Shown here: one piece after another, positions 1 to 14,279 of the stretch | Numbering within the stretch: position 1 is the first letter of the stretch | How the letters are laid out: each line of letters starts with the position of its first letter | Source of the DNA: Cepaea nemoralis | Lineage: Eukaryota; Mollusca; Gastropoda; Stylommatophora; Helicidae | Assembly: GCA_014155875.1 (NCBI GenBank) | Contig: JACEFZ010012596.1 | Span: 1-64,000, forward strand | Direction of reading: 5' to 3' | DNA length: 64,000 nucleotides | Notes under the pieces: model-generated | Databases searched by the model: none | What the model was told of the DNA's origin: nothing | What the model saw: only the letters and a program-made list of their open reading frames with translations | Program-made: the position numbers and the translations under genes

Positions 1-1725
1 ACATCGGCATGTTTGAACCACAGTAGACCTGGGCACAAGGAGGACCAGACACAGTACAGCAAGCATCATGAACAAGCATTGTGACATAGCAACATGGGAC
101 AGGCATTGTGAAGGGAAATGGAAAATAGGCATTTACAACTGCAATATGCATTATGTATTAACTAATGGCATTTACCCAATTAGCAGACCAGACATCCATT
201 CCTATGGCTGTGATGTTGGTGCATGAATGTCCTATTCCATATACACTTACACAGCAATGCCAGACCTCGCCCCTTTTTCACCAGACCTGTCTCACAGGTA
301 CATCATCATCATCATCATGTGCTGTTTCCCCACTGAGTAATGTTCATGTCTACTACAGTCGGTAACAGAAGCTCAATTGCATAGCAATTGTTCTCATATG
401 CACCAAAGCACACATGGGAAAAAATATGTTTAGTCCTTGTAAATTTGCATGAGCTGTACATTATATTCAGCCAACTAAGACACAGATTCACACACCTATA
501 GTCCTTCTAGGAACTAGTTTATATGAACCAACCAACAGCAGAGGCACCAGTGTAATGCTGCAGAGAGAAATGGTATTCTCTGGAGCTTAATTTAGCCACC
601 AGGTATCACATGAACTTAGCAATTCTGGCGTGCCATACACCATCCTGCTTACATATGGATATTGAAGTATCTTTCTTTCTACTAATGTGAGAGGCTACTT
701 ATCAAAGCACCAGCTCATTCACTCCAACATTCTCAGCGTTTTACAAAGGAACTTGTACATGTTTACATCACCCATTCCAATTCAGACTGCCGTATGTTAA
801 CTCGCGAGAGCAAAGGTACAGTTGATTTAAGAATGAGTCATCCTAGGCATGAAGAATGCACAAGGGGTTTGGGTTTGCGAATTGCATTGAGTGTACTTTA
901 CAATCATCAAGCATACGCAACCAGTCACAACAAGGGATTGATATGCACTTGGAGTATACAGCGTGAAAGACATGTCAAGGTTGAAAAAGCAGTATCCAGA
1001 ATACTGGTGCACAGAAGTTCTGTTTTTCACTTTCACATTTTATTCATAAAATACTCTTATATTCTTCTCTTTCGTTCACTAGGCATAATCACAACATTTA
1101 AGTATGTTTTAATGTGGTACCTGTTATCCAGAGAACAATATATTATATAATCTTTTAGGGCATTTTTGTCAACACATCACAAAATAGCTACCGCTCCGGA
1201 TGGAATCTTGGCTCGAACTGCCAAATTTTCAAAGATGGCCTAGCACACAGCGCGGGCTGCCACCTATTAACCAATCAAAAGACAAGCGCATATACCGCTG
1301 CCCTCCCCCAACTCGTTCTGGAACTTACTATTCCAAGAATCGTCCTTCTATCTGGAAACGCCGCTCAAATCGAAAGTATTTTTATGAATGTGTCGGGCTG
1401 GGAATGGGGAATTCTGATCCATCATGTTACAGCATACTGCAGAGTTATATATCATATGTTGTGAATAAATGAATTATTCTTAAGCTGAAACAATTAAAAT
1501 ACATACCTACAGGTATTGTAGCCTTTCGAAAGAAGAAAGAAGAAAAAAAATTCATAAACTTTAAAGAAGAACATTGCCCAAGTAGTGTAGCACCTGGACT
1601 CATGCGTATACAGACGGACCAGCAAATATCTCAATAGAAAATGGAAGTGGAGGATTTCTGAAGCTAAAAACTTACCTATCCACCTACCTGAGAGAGAGGG
1701 GGAGGGAGGGAGAGTATTCATATTT
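1..1725. other. Gene-free flank
   Basis: I see no convincing gene here. Short open frames exist (for example around 794-1150 on the plus strand), but they show no domain, no low-complexity bias typical of real exons and no splice context I can defend. A short (ATC)n run sits near 301-317. Composition is AT-rich, intergenic or intronic in character. Confidence 0.5.
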
Positions 1726-2250
1726 CTAATGTTTTAAAGGCGGTAAAAAGACGAGAGGCTCGTCTTTATTGCACCAGGTTTAACCCGCTTGGCTTAATCT
1801 GTTTTCTCTAAGCGGTCAATCGAAAGCGTAGCACAAAGCACGAGCTCTGCAGCTCCAGCGATGACCCCAGGAGTGAGCACTCGTTAACCAAATGACAGGT
1901 TCCAGAAACGAACTCACAACCTTCGGATTGCGAGGCGGCCGGCTTAAACGCTCCGACTCGGAGATCTCCAAATCTCAAAAGCATTTATAATTATGTTTCT
2001 ATTCGCAAGCCTACAAGTTTTACGTGAGTGCTAATCAATATCCAATAAAAGAATGGATTTACAATTAAACCACTGTTTACCTTATAATATGTTACACTGT
2101 CTCAAACATCACTTCACTTACCCTGATGCACGCTATCAGTCTATTCCCCAGAAGTATGCAATGAGGAAAATATTCACGACACGGCCACGTTATCAGTGGA
2201 ATCAAGGAGAAGGCTATAAATAAAAGTTCTCCTGTTCTTCCATCTCAGTT
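1726..2250. repeat. Dispersed repeat, older copy of 14957-15985
   Basis: This stretch aligns with 14957-15985. Both begin with a purine-rich GA block and 'ATATTCATAT', pass through a segment rich in 'AAAGCGT-GCACAAAGCACGAGCTC', then 'GTGAGTGCTAATCAA', and end in a 'CACTGTTTAC...ATATGTTACAC' block followed by 'CACGCTATCAG'. The part at about 1741-1965 has a tRNA-like end on the minus strand (GGTTGTGAGTTCG around 1898-1925), so it contains a degenerate SINE. The downstream part carries a TATAAATA box near 2215. The complete element type is unclear. Confidence 0.6.
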
Positions 2251-2470
2251 TTGAGACTCTGCCAGATCCTCTGCCAACCCCTGCAATCTCATTCTTTCCA
2301 CATACCGGTTCTCAATCTGTTCCCCAACCTTCTCCGCCTGGTTCCAGTAAACAGCTTTCAACAGTGTTAATCCGAACTTTACCAGAGATTTGTTTGCGGT
2401 TACTTTCGTTTTCTTGTTGTTGCGTCTCCGATTTAATGAAGTTTAGAGTATCCGTTATGTTAAAGTGCCC

Positions 2471-3101
2471 AATTATTTCAAGATCGCGTTAAAAAAGGGA
2501 CCGATTACTGCAATGGTTCGCAACCGGTGGGGAATTCCCCCTAGGGGGAATTTTAGGGTTTCCAGGGAGGGGTGTGGGGGGGGGGGGGGGGGAATTAGGA
2601 TTATTTCAAGATCGCGTTAGTATAAGAACTGATTACTTGATATTGTTTTTCCCTTCATATTGTACGGTTCTGTACGTCTCACCCTTCTAAAATTCATTTT
2701 ATAAAGTAGACCCACAAATCACGTTTTATGTGGACGTCTAGACTTGTTTTAGTATGTGCTATTAAATTTAGCTTCCATTATTACGTATACTGTGTAGGGG
2801 AGGGGCAGAATGTTTAGGCAGGAAATACGAAAGGGGGGGGGGGATGACGTTCTGAAAATATGGTGAAGGGGGGCACGGGCCATAAAAGGTTGAGAACCAT
2901 TGGATTACTGGATATTATGTTTCCCTTTACGAGATACAAAACTAAACCTCTTGTCTTCTCAAATCCGTGTCCTGGACGGAAGTACAGACTGACTTTATAA
3001 GACATAAGTACACCCGTAAATTCCATGTTAACTAGACTTTGTGCATTGTTCTAGTATGTTTAATTAACTTTATCATCCATTTTCACGTATGATTGTGCAG
3101 T
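2471..3101. repeat. Flank of the hAT element repeated inside it
   Basis: The outer sequence (2471-2510 joined to 2903-3101) and the inner sequence (2600-2797) align over most of their length. Shared blocks include ATTATTTCAAGATCGCGTTA, GATTACT.GATATT, TCTAGACTT/CTAGACTTT and TTCCATTATTACGTAT versus ATCCATTTTCACGTAT, ending GTGTAG/GTGCAG. The inner copy has the unoccupied target site. The copies are clearly diverged, so the event is not recent. Confidence 0.7.
2511..2902. mobile_element. Non-autonomous hAT-type element (MITE)
   Basis: The element starts CAATGGTTCGCAACC and ends GGTTGAGAACCATTG. These are 15-bp terminal inverted repeats with one mismatch and resemble the CAGTGGTTCTCAACC termini of hAT/Charlie-type elements. 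It is flanked by a perfect 8-bp target duplication, GATTACTG, at 2503-2510 and 2903-2910, and 8 bp is the hAT hallmark. It is 392 bp long with no transposase, so it needed transposase from elsewhere. The interior is odd: 2600-2797 is a diverged copy of the sequence flanking the insertion. G-homopolymers lie at about 2575-2592 and 2833-2843. Confidence 0.88.
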
Positions 3102-3263
3102 TTTCGACTATTAGAGTTGGCAATCCCATCTCAAACTGAAATTATAAAGATTGCATGCTGCATATTGTGGTATTTCAATGGCAGGACATGGCAGTTGTCA
3201 TCCAACAATGAACATTTAATATTTTTATGGAATATTCATAGTGATTGCAATGCCAATTGCAAT

Positions 3264-4018
<755 letters not shown>

Positions 4019-4095
4019 TTCACCTCCCAACAGAGCACATGTTCTCAACCAACGCGCTAGATTTTGTAGCTACAGTTCTCTACGGAATGCTAAAC

Positions 4096-7000
4096 GTCCA
4101 TACACGCATCTTACAACATGTCTGGCTGATTACAATCATACTTTGTTTACATCTTACAACATGTCTGGCTGATTACAATGATACTTTGTTTACATCTTAC
4201 ACCATGTCTGGCTGATTACAATGATACTTTGTTTACATCTTACACCATGTCTGGTTAATTACAATCATACTTTGTTTACATCTTACAACATGTCTGGCTG
4301 ATTACAATGATACTGTGTTTACATCTTACAACATATCTGGTTGATTACAATGATACTGTGTGTACATCTTATAACATGTCTGGTTGATTACAATGATACT
4401 GTGTTTACATCTTACAACATGTCTGGTTGATTACAATGATACTTTGTTTACATCTTACAACATGTCTGGTTGATTACAATCATACTTTGTTTACATCTTA
4501 CAACATGTCTGGTTGATTATAATGATACTGTGTTTACATCTTACAACATGTCTGGTTGATTACAATGATACTTTGTTTACATCTTACAACATGTTTGGTT
4601 GATTACAATCATACTTTGTTTACATCTTACAACATGTCTGGCTGATTACAATGATACTTTGTTTACATCTTACAAAATGTCTGGCTGATTACAATCATAC
4701 TTTGTTTACATCTTACAACATGTCTGACTGATTACAATGATACTGTGTTTACATCTTACAACATGTCTGGTTGATTACAATGATACTTTGTTTACATCTT
4801 GCAACATGTCTGGTTGATTACAATGATACTTTGTTTACATCTTACAACATGTCTGGTTGATTAAAATCATACTTTGTTTACATCTTACAACATGTCTGCT
4901 TGATTACAATCATACTTTGTTTACATCTTACAACATGTCTGGTTGATTACAATGATACTTTGTTTACATCTTACAACATGTCTGGCTGATTACAATCATA
5001 CTTTGTTTACATCTTACAACATGTTTGGTTGATTACAATGATACTTTGATTACATCTTCCACCATGTCTGGTTGATTACAATGATACTTTGTTTACATCT
5101 TACAACATGTCTGGTTGATTACAATGATACTTTGTTTACATCTTACAAAATGTCTGGCTGATTACAATCATACTTTCTTTACATCTTACAACATGTCTGG
5201 CTGATTACAATGATACTGTGTTTAAATCTTACAACATGTCTGGCTGATTACAATGATACTGCGTTTACATCTTACAACATGTCTGGTTGATTACAATGAT
5301 ACTTTGTTTACATCTTACAACATGTCTGGTAGATTACAATCATACTTTGTTTACATATTACAACATGTCTGGTTGATTACAATCATAATTTGTTTACATC
5401 TTACAACATGTCTGGTTGATTACAATCATACTTTGTTTACATCTTACAACATGTCTGGTTGATTACAATGATACTTTGTTTACATCTTACATCATGTCTG
5501 GATGATTACAATGATACTTTGTTTACATCTTACAACATGTCTGATTGATTACAATGATACTTTGTTTACATCTTACAACATGTCTAGTTGATTACAATGA
5601 TACTGTGTTTACATCTTACAACATGTCTGGTTGATTACAGTGATACTTTGTTTACATCTTACAACATTTCTGCTTGATTACAATGATAATTTGTTTACAT
5701 CTTACAACATGTCTGGTTGATTACAATGATACTTTGTTTACATCTTACACCATGTCTGGTTGATTACAATGATACTTTGTTTACATCTTACAACATGTGT
5801 GCTTGATTACAATGATACTGTGTTTACATCTTACACCATGTCTGGTTGATTACAATGATACTTTGTTTACATCTTACAACATGTCTGGTTGATTACAATC
5901 ATACTTCGTTTACATCTTACAACATGTCTGGCTGATTACAGTCATACTTTGTTTACATCTTACAACATGTCTGGGTGATTACAATGGTACTTTGTTTACA
6001 TCTTACAACATGTCTGGTTGATTACAATGATACTTTGTTTACATCTTACAACATGTCTGATTGATTACAATGATACTGTGTTTACATCTTGCAACATGTC
6101 TAGTTGATTACAATCATACTTTGTTTACATCTTACAACATGTCTAGTTGATTACAATGATACTGTGTTTACATCTTACACCATGTCTGGTTGATTACAAT
6201 GATACTTTGTTTACATCTTACAACATGTCTGGTTGTTTACAATCATACTTTGTTTAAATCTTACAACATGTCTTGTTGATTACAATGATATTATGTTTAC
6301 ATCTTACAACATGTCTGGCTGATTACAATGATACTTTGTTTACATCTTACAACATGTCTTGTTGATTACAATCATACTTTGTTTACATCTTACAACATGT
6401 CTGGTTGATTACAATCATACTTTTTTTACATCTTACAACATGTCTGGTTGATAACAATCATATTTTGTTTACATCTTACAACATGTCTGGCTGATTACAG
6501 TCATACTTTTTTTTACATCTTACAACATGTCTGGTTGATTACTATCATACTTTGTTTACATCTTACAACATGTCTGGTTGATTACAGTGATACTTTGTTT
6601 ACATCTTACACCATGTCTGGTTGATTACAATCATACTTTGTTTACATCATACAACATGTCTGGCTGATTACAATGATACTTTGTTTACATCTTACACCAT
6701 GTCTGGTTGATTACAATGATACTTTGTTTACATCTTACAACATGTCTGCTTGATTAGAATCATACTTTGTTTACATCTTACAAAATGTCTGATTGATTAC
6801 AATCATACTTTGTTTACATCTTACAAGATGTCTGGCTGATTACAATGATACTTTTTTTTATATCTTACAACATGTCTGGCTGATTACAATCATACTTTGT
6901 TTACATCTTACAACATGTCTGGCTGATTACAATCATACTTTGTTTACATCTTACAACATGTCTGGTTGATTACAATGATACTTTGTTTACATCTTACAAC

Positions 7001-10000
7001 ATGTCTGGTTGATTACAATCATACTTTGTTTACATCTTACAACATGTCTGGTTGATTACAATGATACTTTGTTTACATCTTACACCATGTCTGGTTGATT
7101 ACAATGATACTTTGTTTACATCTTACACCATGTCTGGATGATTACAATGATACTTTGTTTACATCTTACAACATGTCTGGTTGATTACAATGATACTTTG
7201 TTTACATCTTACAACATGTCTGGTTGATTACAATGATGCTTTGTTTACATCTTACACCATGTCTGGTTGATTACAATGATACTTTGTTTACATCTTACAC
7301 CATGTCTGGTTGATTACAATGATACTTTGTTTACATCTTACAACATGTATGCTTGATTACAGTGATACTGTGTTTACATCTTACAACATGTCTGGCTGAT
7401 TACAATCATACTTTGTTTACATCTTACAACATGTCTGGCTGATTACAATGATACTGTGTTTACATCTTACAACATGTCTGGCTGATTACAATCATACTTT
7501 GTTTACATCTTACAACATGTCTGGTTGATTACAATGATACTTTGTTTACATCTTACAACATGTCTGGTTGATTACAATGATACTTTGTTTACATCTTACA
7601 AAATGTCTGGCTGATTACAATCATACTTTCTTTACATCTTACAACATGTCTGGCTGATTACAATGATACTGTGTTTAAATCTTACAACATGTCTGGCTGA
7701 TTACAATGATACTGCGTTTACATCTTACAACATGTCTGGTTGATTACAATGATACTTGTTTACATCTTACAACATGTCTGGTTGATTACAATCATACTTT
7801 GTTTACATATTACAACATGTCTGGTTGATTACAATCATAATTTGTTTACATCTTACAACATGTCTGGTTGATTACAATCATACTTTGTTTACATCTTACA
7901 ACATGTCTGGTTGATTACAATGATACTTTGTTTACATCTTACATCATGTCTGGATGATTACAATGATACTTTGTTTACATCTTACAACATGTCTGATTGA
8001 TTACAATGATACTTTGTTTACATCTTACAACATGTCTAGTTGATTACAATGATACTGTGTTTACATCTTACAACATGTCTGGTTGATTACAGTGATACTT
8101 TGTTTACATCTTACAACATTTCTGCTTGATTACAATGATAATTTGTTTACATCTTACAACATGTCTGGTTGATTACAATGATACTTTGTTTACATCTTAC
8201 ACCATGTCTGGTTGATTACAATGATACTTTGTTTACATCTTACAACACGTGTGCTTGATTACAATGATACTGTGTTTACATCTTACACCATGTCTGGTTG
8301 ATTACAATGATACTTTGTTTACATCTTACAACATGTCTGGTTGATTACAATCATACTTCGTTTACATCTTACAACATGTCTGGCTGATTACAGTCATACT
8401 TTGTGTACATCTTACAACATGTCTGGGTGATTACAATGGTACTTTGTTTACATCTTACAACATGTCTGGTTGATTACAATGATACTTTGTTTACATCTTA
8501 CAACATGTCTGATTGATTACAATGATACTGTGTTTACATCTTGCAACATGTCTGGTTGATTACAATCATACTTTGTTTACATCTTACAACATGTCTAGTT
8601 GATTACAATGATACTGTGTTTACATCTTACACCATGTCTGGTTGATTACAATGATACTTTCTTTACATCTTACAACATGTCTGGTTGTTTACAATCATAC
8701 TTTGTTTAAATCTTACAACATGTCTTGTTGATTACAATGATATTATGTTTACATCTTACAACATGTCTGGCTGATTACAATGATACTTTGTTTACATCTT
8801 ACAACATGTCTTGTTGATTACAATCATACTTTGTTTACATCTTACAACATGTCTGGTTGATTACAATCATACTTTTTTTACATCTTACAACATGTCTGGT
8901 TGATAACAATCATATTTTGTTTACATCTTACAACATGTCTGGCTGATTACAGTCATACTTTTTTTTTACATCTTACAACATGTCTGGTTGATTACTATCA
9001 TACTTTGTTTACATCTTACAACATGTCTGGTTGATTACAGTGATACTTTGTTTACATCTTACACCATGTCTGGTTGATTACAATCATACTTTGTTTACAT
9101 CATACAACATGTCTGGCTGATTACAATGATACTTTGTTTACATCTTACACCATGTCTGGTTGATTACAATGATACTTTGTTTACATCTTACAACATGTCT
9201 GCTTGATTAGAATCATACTTTGTTTACATCTTACAAAATGTCTGATTGATTACAATCATACTTTGCTTTACATCTTACAAGATGTCTGGCTGATTACAAT
9301 GATACTTTTTTTTATATCTTACAACATGTCTGGCTGATTACAATCATACTTTGTTTACATCTTTCAACATGTCTGGCTGATTACAATCATACTTTGTTTA
9401 CATCTTACAACATGTCTGGTTGATTACAATGATACTTTGTTTACATCTTACAACATGTCTGGTTGATTACAATCATACTTTGTTTACATCTTACAACATG
9501 TCTGGTTGATTACAATGATACTTTGTTTACATCTTACACCATGTCTGGTTGATTACAATGATACTTTGTTTACATCTTACACCATGTCTGGATGATTACA
9601 ATGATACTTTGTTTACATCTTACAACATGTCTGGTTGATTACAATGATACTTTGTTTACATCTTACAACATGTCTGGTTGATTACAATGATGCTTTGTTT
9701 ACATCTTACACCATGTCTGGTTGATTACAATGATACTTTGTTTACATCTTACACCATGTCTGGTTGATTACAATGATACTTTGTTTACATCTTACAACAT
9801 GTATGCTTGATTACAGTGATACTGTGTTTACATCTTACAACATGTCTGGCTGATTACAGTCATACTTTGTTTACATCTTACAACATGTCTGGCTGATTAC
9901 AGTCATACTTTGTTTAAATCTTACAACATGTCTGGTTGATTACAATGATACTGTGTTTACATCTTACAACATGTCTGGTTGATTACAGTCATACTTTGTT

Positions 10001-10905
10001 TACATCTTACAACATGTCTGGTTGATTACAATGATACTGTGTTTACATCTTACAACATGTCTGGTTGATTATAATGATACTTTGTTTACATCTTACAACA
10101 TTTCTGGATGATTACAATAATACTTTGTTTACATCTTACAACATGTCTGGTTGATTACAATCATACTTTCTTTACATCTTACAACATGTCTGGCTGATTA
10201 CAATGATACTGTGTTTACATCTTACAACATATCTGGTTGATTACAATGATACTTTGTTTACATCTTACAACATGTCTGGTTGATTACAATCATACTTTGT
10301 TTACATCTTACAATATGTCCGTTTGATTACAATCATACTTTGTTTACATCTTACAACATGTCTGGTTGATTACAATCATACTTTGTTTACATCTTGCAAC
10401 ATGTCTGGTTGATTACAATGATACTTTGTTTACATCTTACAACATGTCTGGTTGATTACAATGATACTTTGTTTACATCTTACAACATGTCTGCTTGATT
10501 ACAATGATACTGTGTTTACATCTTACAACATGTCTGGCTGATTACAGTCATACTTTGTTTACATCTTACAACATGTCTGGCTGATTACAGTCATACTTTG
10601 TTTACATCTTACAACATGTCTGGTTGATTACAATGATACTTTGTTTACATCTTACACCATGTCTGGCTGATTACAATGATACTTTGTTTACATCTTACAC
10701 CATGTCTGGTTAATTACAATCATACTTTGTTTACATCTTACAACATGTCTGGTGTATTACAATGATACTTTGTTTACATCTTACAACATGCCTGGTTGAT
10801 TACAATCATACTTTGTTTACATTTTACAACATGCCTGGTTGTTTACAATCATATTTTGTTTACATCTTACAACATTTCTGGATGATTACAATGATACTTT
10901 GTTTT
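4096..10905. repeat. 43-bp satellite array, about 158 copies
   Basis: Head-to-tail monomers of 43 bp, each containing TTTACATCTTACAACATGTC, then TGGTTGATTACAATGATAC and TTTG. The period was measured from successive TACAAT(C/G)ATA blocks (4131 to 4174). Variant positions are GGTTGA/GGCTGA, AATGATA/AATCATA, TTTGTTT/TGTGTTT and ACAAC/ACACC. The array starts right after a short non-repeat spacer following the ACT tract and ends where a SINE begins at about 10915. Since 43 is not a multiple of 3, the short open frames inside are periodic artefacts. Confidence 0.96.
5060..9873. repeat. Higher-order tandem duplication in the 43-bp satellite
   Basis: Rare monomer variants recur in the same order 2453-2456 bp apart, about 57 monomers. 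Examples are GTGTTTAAATC followed by ACTGCGTTTAC (5219 and 7672), the GATATTATGTTTAC monomer (about 6287 and 8740), the expanded T-run monomer with TTTTATATC (about 6850 and 9308) and the GTATGCTTGATTACAG monomer (about 7348 and 9800). Unit 1 is about 5060-7420 and unit 2 about 7513-9873. The edges were judged by eye. Confidence 0.8.
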
Positions 10906-10914
10906 TCGTTCGCT

Positions 10915-11218
10915 CCATTTGAACTCAAGCGTAGTCCATACACGTGCTATACTTCTAGTAGTACTGGACCGACTGATTTTTGCGTGTGGATTAGCCTTCC
11001 CTATTACCAGTGTCCATCGCCCCTCGCCATCAGAAGAACAACCCCGATTTCTGAGGTACTAATATCGGGCTCCAGCTGCGACCCCTTCCCGCTCCCTCCC
11101 CAGAGTTTCCGAGAAGAAAACATTCGTGCAACCGAATGACGTAGATCGGAATCGAACCCAAAACCTTCGGAGCGCATGGCATTCGGCGTAACCTCTTCGC
11201 CACGGAGACTCCTGAGAG
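10915..11218 (-). mobile_element. tRNA-derived SINE (family 1)
   Basis: On the minus strand the high-coordinate end reads GGAGTCTCCGTGGCGAAG, with a box A-like TGGCGAAGAGG and a box B-like GGGTTCGATTCC (about 11140-11155). This is a tRNA-like pol III promoter head. The low end (10917-10990) carries a tail with CGTAGTCCATACACG that also occurs at about 15715-15745 and 21610-21660. It abuts the satellite directly. Related heads occur at 13290-13532 and 51616-51862. Confidence 0.65.
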
Positions 11219-11234
11219 GGAGGAATTGTCGGTA

Positions 11235-11530
11235 TAAAGGAGAAAGGAGGATGAGGATGAGAAAAAATACTGGAAGAGGAAGGAGAAAAGAAAGAAGGAT
11301 GAGGATGAGAAACAAATACTGGAAGAAGAAGGATAAGAGAAAGAAAGATGAAGATGAGAAAAAAAATTACTGGAAGAAGAAGAATAAGAAAAAGAAGGAT
11401 CGAGATGAGAAAAAAAGTACTGGAAGAAGAATAAGAGAAAGAAGGATGAGAATGAGACAAAATAATACTGAAACAAGAACGATAATAGAAAGAAGAGAAA
11501 AAGAAGAGGTCGTCATAAGAAAACACAAAT
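11235..11530. repeat. Purine-rich tandem repeat
   Basis: Imperfect units of roughly 45-50 bp built on GGATGAGGATGAGA, AAATACTGGAAGA and AGGATAAGAGAAAGAA. They give Lys/Arg-rich plus frames and Ser/Phe-rich minus frames, which I treat as by-products of the repeat. Confidence 0.85.
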
Positions 11531-11534
11531 AGGT

Positions 11535-11990
11535 ACTTACAAATTACCACAGAGCCGTAATGAAGTCAGGACAAAAGAATGTGCAGCGTGCTGACGTGCT
11601 GGGCAGTTTGCCATGTATTCCGTGCGCAGTCTCCGTTTCTGGTAGGTTTGTCTGACCTGCTATAAATAGCTTCATGCAATAAGCTGGCATCGGTCGAGGA
11701 TACTATGCACCGCTGACGAGTCTGAAAAACGGTGGTAAAATCGGAGATGTGGTGGATAATTGTTTGCTCTTCTTCTTCTTCCTCCATTTACCTCAGTGAA
11801 CGTAGGAACGAACGAACGAATGAAGGAACTTTATTTTCAAAGGATAACAAATTTGGAACGCAGGCCTGCCTAACATTCGGCCCTCCCAATCACTCATCTT
11901 TCGTATATCAATTATCTGTTGTGTATTTTACATTCACATATGTGAGCATAAACAATGCATACTACCAGTTATGAGACAGAAAGGCGGGCA
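11535..11990. other. Gene-free stretch with a repeat 3' end on the minus strand
   Basis: No gene is recognised. The part at 11797-11905 is the reverse complement of 51340-51460. On the minus strand it reads GGGCCGAATGT.AGGC, then CAAATTTGTTATCCTTTGAAAATAAAG, then a (TTCG)n tail. That is the look of a retroposon 3' end with a poly(A) signal and a simple-repeat tail. Confidence 0.5.
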
Positions 11991-12345
<355 letters not shown>

Positions 12346-12384
12346 TAAAAGTGACAGTGTTTGTGGAAGAGTGGGGGTGTAATG

Positions 12385-13790
12385 TTTTTCTTTTTGTGCA
12401 CTCTTTTTATAGCGCTTTAAATATTGGTGTTCATTTCTCCAAGGTTGTTCTTGATACCATCACTTCATCTTTCACGTAGTCTTCATCTTGCTCTGCATTC
12501 ATCCAATGTCTTCAGTGTAGCTCTTTGGGGTAGAAAGTACCGGGGCCTTCTGGTGAGGTGGCCAAACAATTTAACTTTTGTTGTTATTGTAATGAATTGC
12601 ATGATTGGGTTCAGTTCTAGTCTTCTTCTAATTGTATCATTCCTAATTCTATATCTCTTGGTTACTTCCATAGTTCTTCAAAGGCATCTCATCTCTGTTG
12701 TTTTGATTTTGCTCTCGTTAGTTGCAGAGAGCGTCCATATTTGATTTTAGTAGCATAATTTCGCCTAAAAATAGTTATTATGAAATTTACTTTGATACTT
12801 ATAGTTATCTTTCTGCATGTCAGAAAAGGTACTACTTGTCCCAGTTCCTGATATCGTCCTTTGCACAACGTATTTTGATTTCTCTATACATTCTACCATA
12901 AGTAGTAAAAATTTACCCTAGATATTTAAATTCGCTTGTTTATTAATTACCAAGTTCTTTATTTTTATTGACAGTGTTTCGACTGTCTGCCTATCACCAT
13001 TGTCTCTGATTTGTAATGCTTAGTTACATATTATATTTCCCATATTTGGTACTAACATGATTGAGATAATTCTGAAGGCTCTCATAATTCACTGCTATTA
13101 ATGCTCGGTCGTCTACAAATAACAGTTCTGAAATGTTATATTCTTCTCTCTCTCTGCTTCTCGGTATATATTGTCGATATATGTTACTTTTATACCCGAA
13201 CTCTTCAACCACTTTATTTATGTCTTTATCTGTGTTCAGATTTCTAAAGATGCCTAACAAGTATGTTGTGTAATCATTTTACATTGCCTTAAAAAAAGTC
13301 GCTTAAAAGTCGACAGGGTCGACTTCATTGCACCGGGTTTTATCCCATATGGCTTGGTCTCTTTCCGTAGCACGGAAAGCGTCGCACAAAGCATGAAATC
13401 CGTAGCTCTAGCGACCACCCACGGGAGTCTCGGAATATTTCACTCGTGAATCGAAGGAAGCGGCCCGGAATCGGACCCACAACCGTCGGAGCTCGAGTCA
13501 AACGGCTTGACCACTTCGCCACGGAGACTCCCTTACATTGCCTATTCTGCTTTATTATAATTCCAACTCGAGAGGGTGTTGCTTTCACTTAAAAGCTTAT
13601 TTTCTCCAGCTAGAAAGACTGACCAATGGCAAACAATTCGTGTGATGGTCTGATGAGTGAAAAGCCAGATCAGGTTTAGTTGTAATGTGCCATGATCTCG
13701 AGTAAAAGGTATGTGGGTCTGAGGGCTTGTTAATTAAGATGAATCTATTCTCGTCCTTCCAGTCCTCTGAGATATCCAATATGTACACTC
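12385..13790 (-). pseudogene. Chimeric LINE remnant, copy 1
   Basis: Read on the minus strand from 13790 downward. A LINE endonuclease stretch (DENRFILINKPSDPHTFYSRSW, related to 49720-49800) leads to NTDKDINKVVEEFG and then switches abruptly to a different LINE's palm region (ISELLFVDDRALIA, 13090-13130). The C-terminal region follows (RIRNDTIRRRLELNP, VKLFGHLTRRPRYFLPQRAT, 12530-12660). The switch point is the same as in the copy at 16535-18960. Frameshifts and stops are present. A SINE is nested at 13290-13532. The low end near 12385 matches the low end of the other copy at about 16540. Confidence 0.8.
13290..13532 (-). mobile_element. tRNA-derived SINE (family 1) nested in a LINE
   Basis: The minus-strand head reads GGGAGTCTCCGTGGCGAAG with a GTGGGTTCCGATTCC-like box B near 13465-13480. 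The other end is A-rich with AAGTCGACAGGGTCGAC on the plus strand. A perfect 11-bp target duplication, TTACATTGCCT, lies at 13279-13289 and 13533-13543. The flanks rejoin to match the uninterrupted LINE copy at about 17800. Confidence 0.88.
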
Positions 13791-13864
13791 CCTCTCTATG
13801 GAAGTGGTTATGCCGCCTGTGTCACTCTCCTGACAGGAACCACTGACTAGGGTTGTGATATGTA

Positions 13865-14275
13865 ATGACTTTTATTTTGGAGGCTTGTTAGTTAGTTAGT
13901 CGAGAGATCATCCTCATTGCACATCGAACCATTCAGTCCATAAGTGCTCGGATCCCTTCCTCGGTAAATCCCGCAGCGTATAGCGGCTAACGACACCAGT
14001 TCTATGTTGGTTTATTAATCTTCTTTCGCTTCCTGCGTAGTGTTCTTGTTTGGCCACACCTCTTTTAATTTGCTGTTCTCACAGTCTGACCATGGTTGTA
14101 GATTCACAGTCATCCTTGGTTCTCGCAAAAGTCTTACTTCTCGTAGAGCATTCAGAATGTCAGCCTGATCCATGGCGCGTCCGCCCTCCACATTAGCCTT
14201 ACCTGCGAGCTTGTCAGCCCGCTCCTCCCGTGTCTTGCCGGGGCCCATAAGGGAAGCAAAGAATAGCAACACTGT
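13865..14275 (-). pseudogene. 3' fragment of a LINE with RNase H
   Basis: The minus-strand translation contains EERADKLAGKANVEGG, AMDQADILNALREVR (14130-14220). This matches the end of a LINE RNase H domain (GN-QADRLAG) and resembles the fragment at 35316-35630. The low end shares CCATAAGTGCTC with 35370-35385, which marks the element's 3' region. Only the last RNase H motif remains. Confidence 0.6.
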
Positions 14276-14279
14276 AGCC

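Noticed and set aside
794..1150. 118-codon plus-strand ORF
   Set aside because: No recognisable motif, no splice context, AT-rich; likely chance.
4096..10905. CRISPR-like array
   Set aside because: The 43-bp units are contiguous with no unique spacers, in an animal-type genome; it is a satellite.
11004..11550. Ser/Phe-rich proteins on the minus strand
   Set aside because: Produced by the purine-rich tandem repeat plus a SINE head; overlapping frames are equally open.
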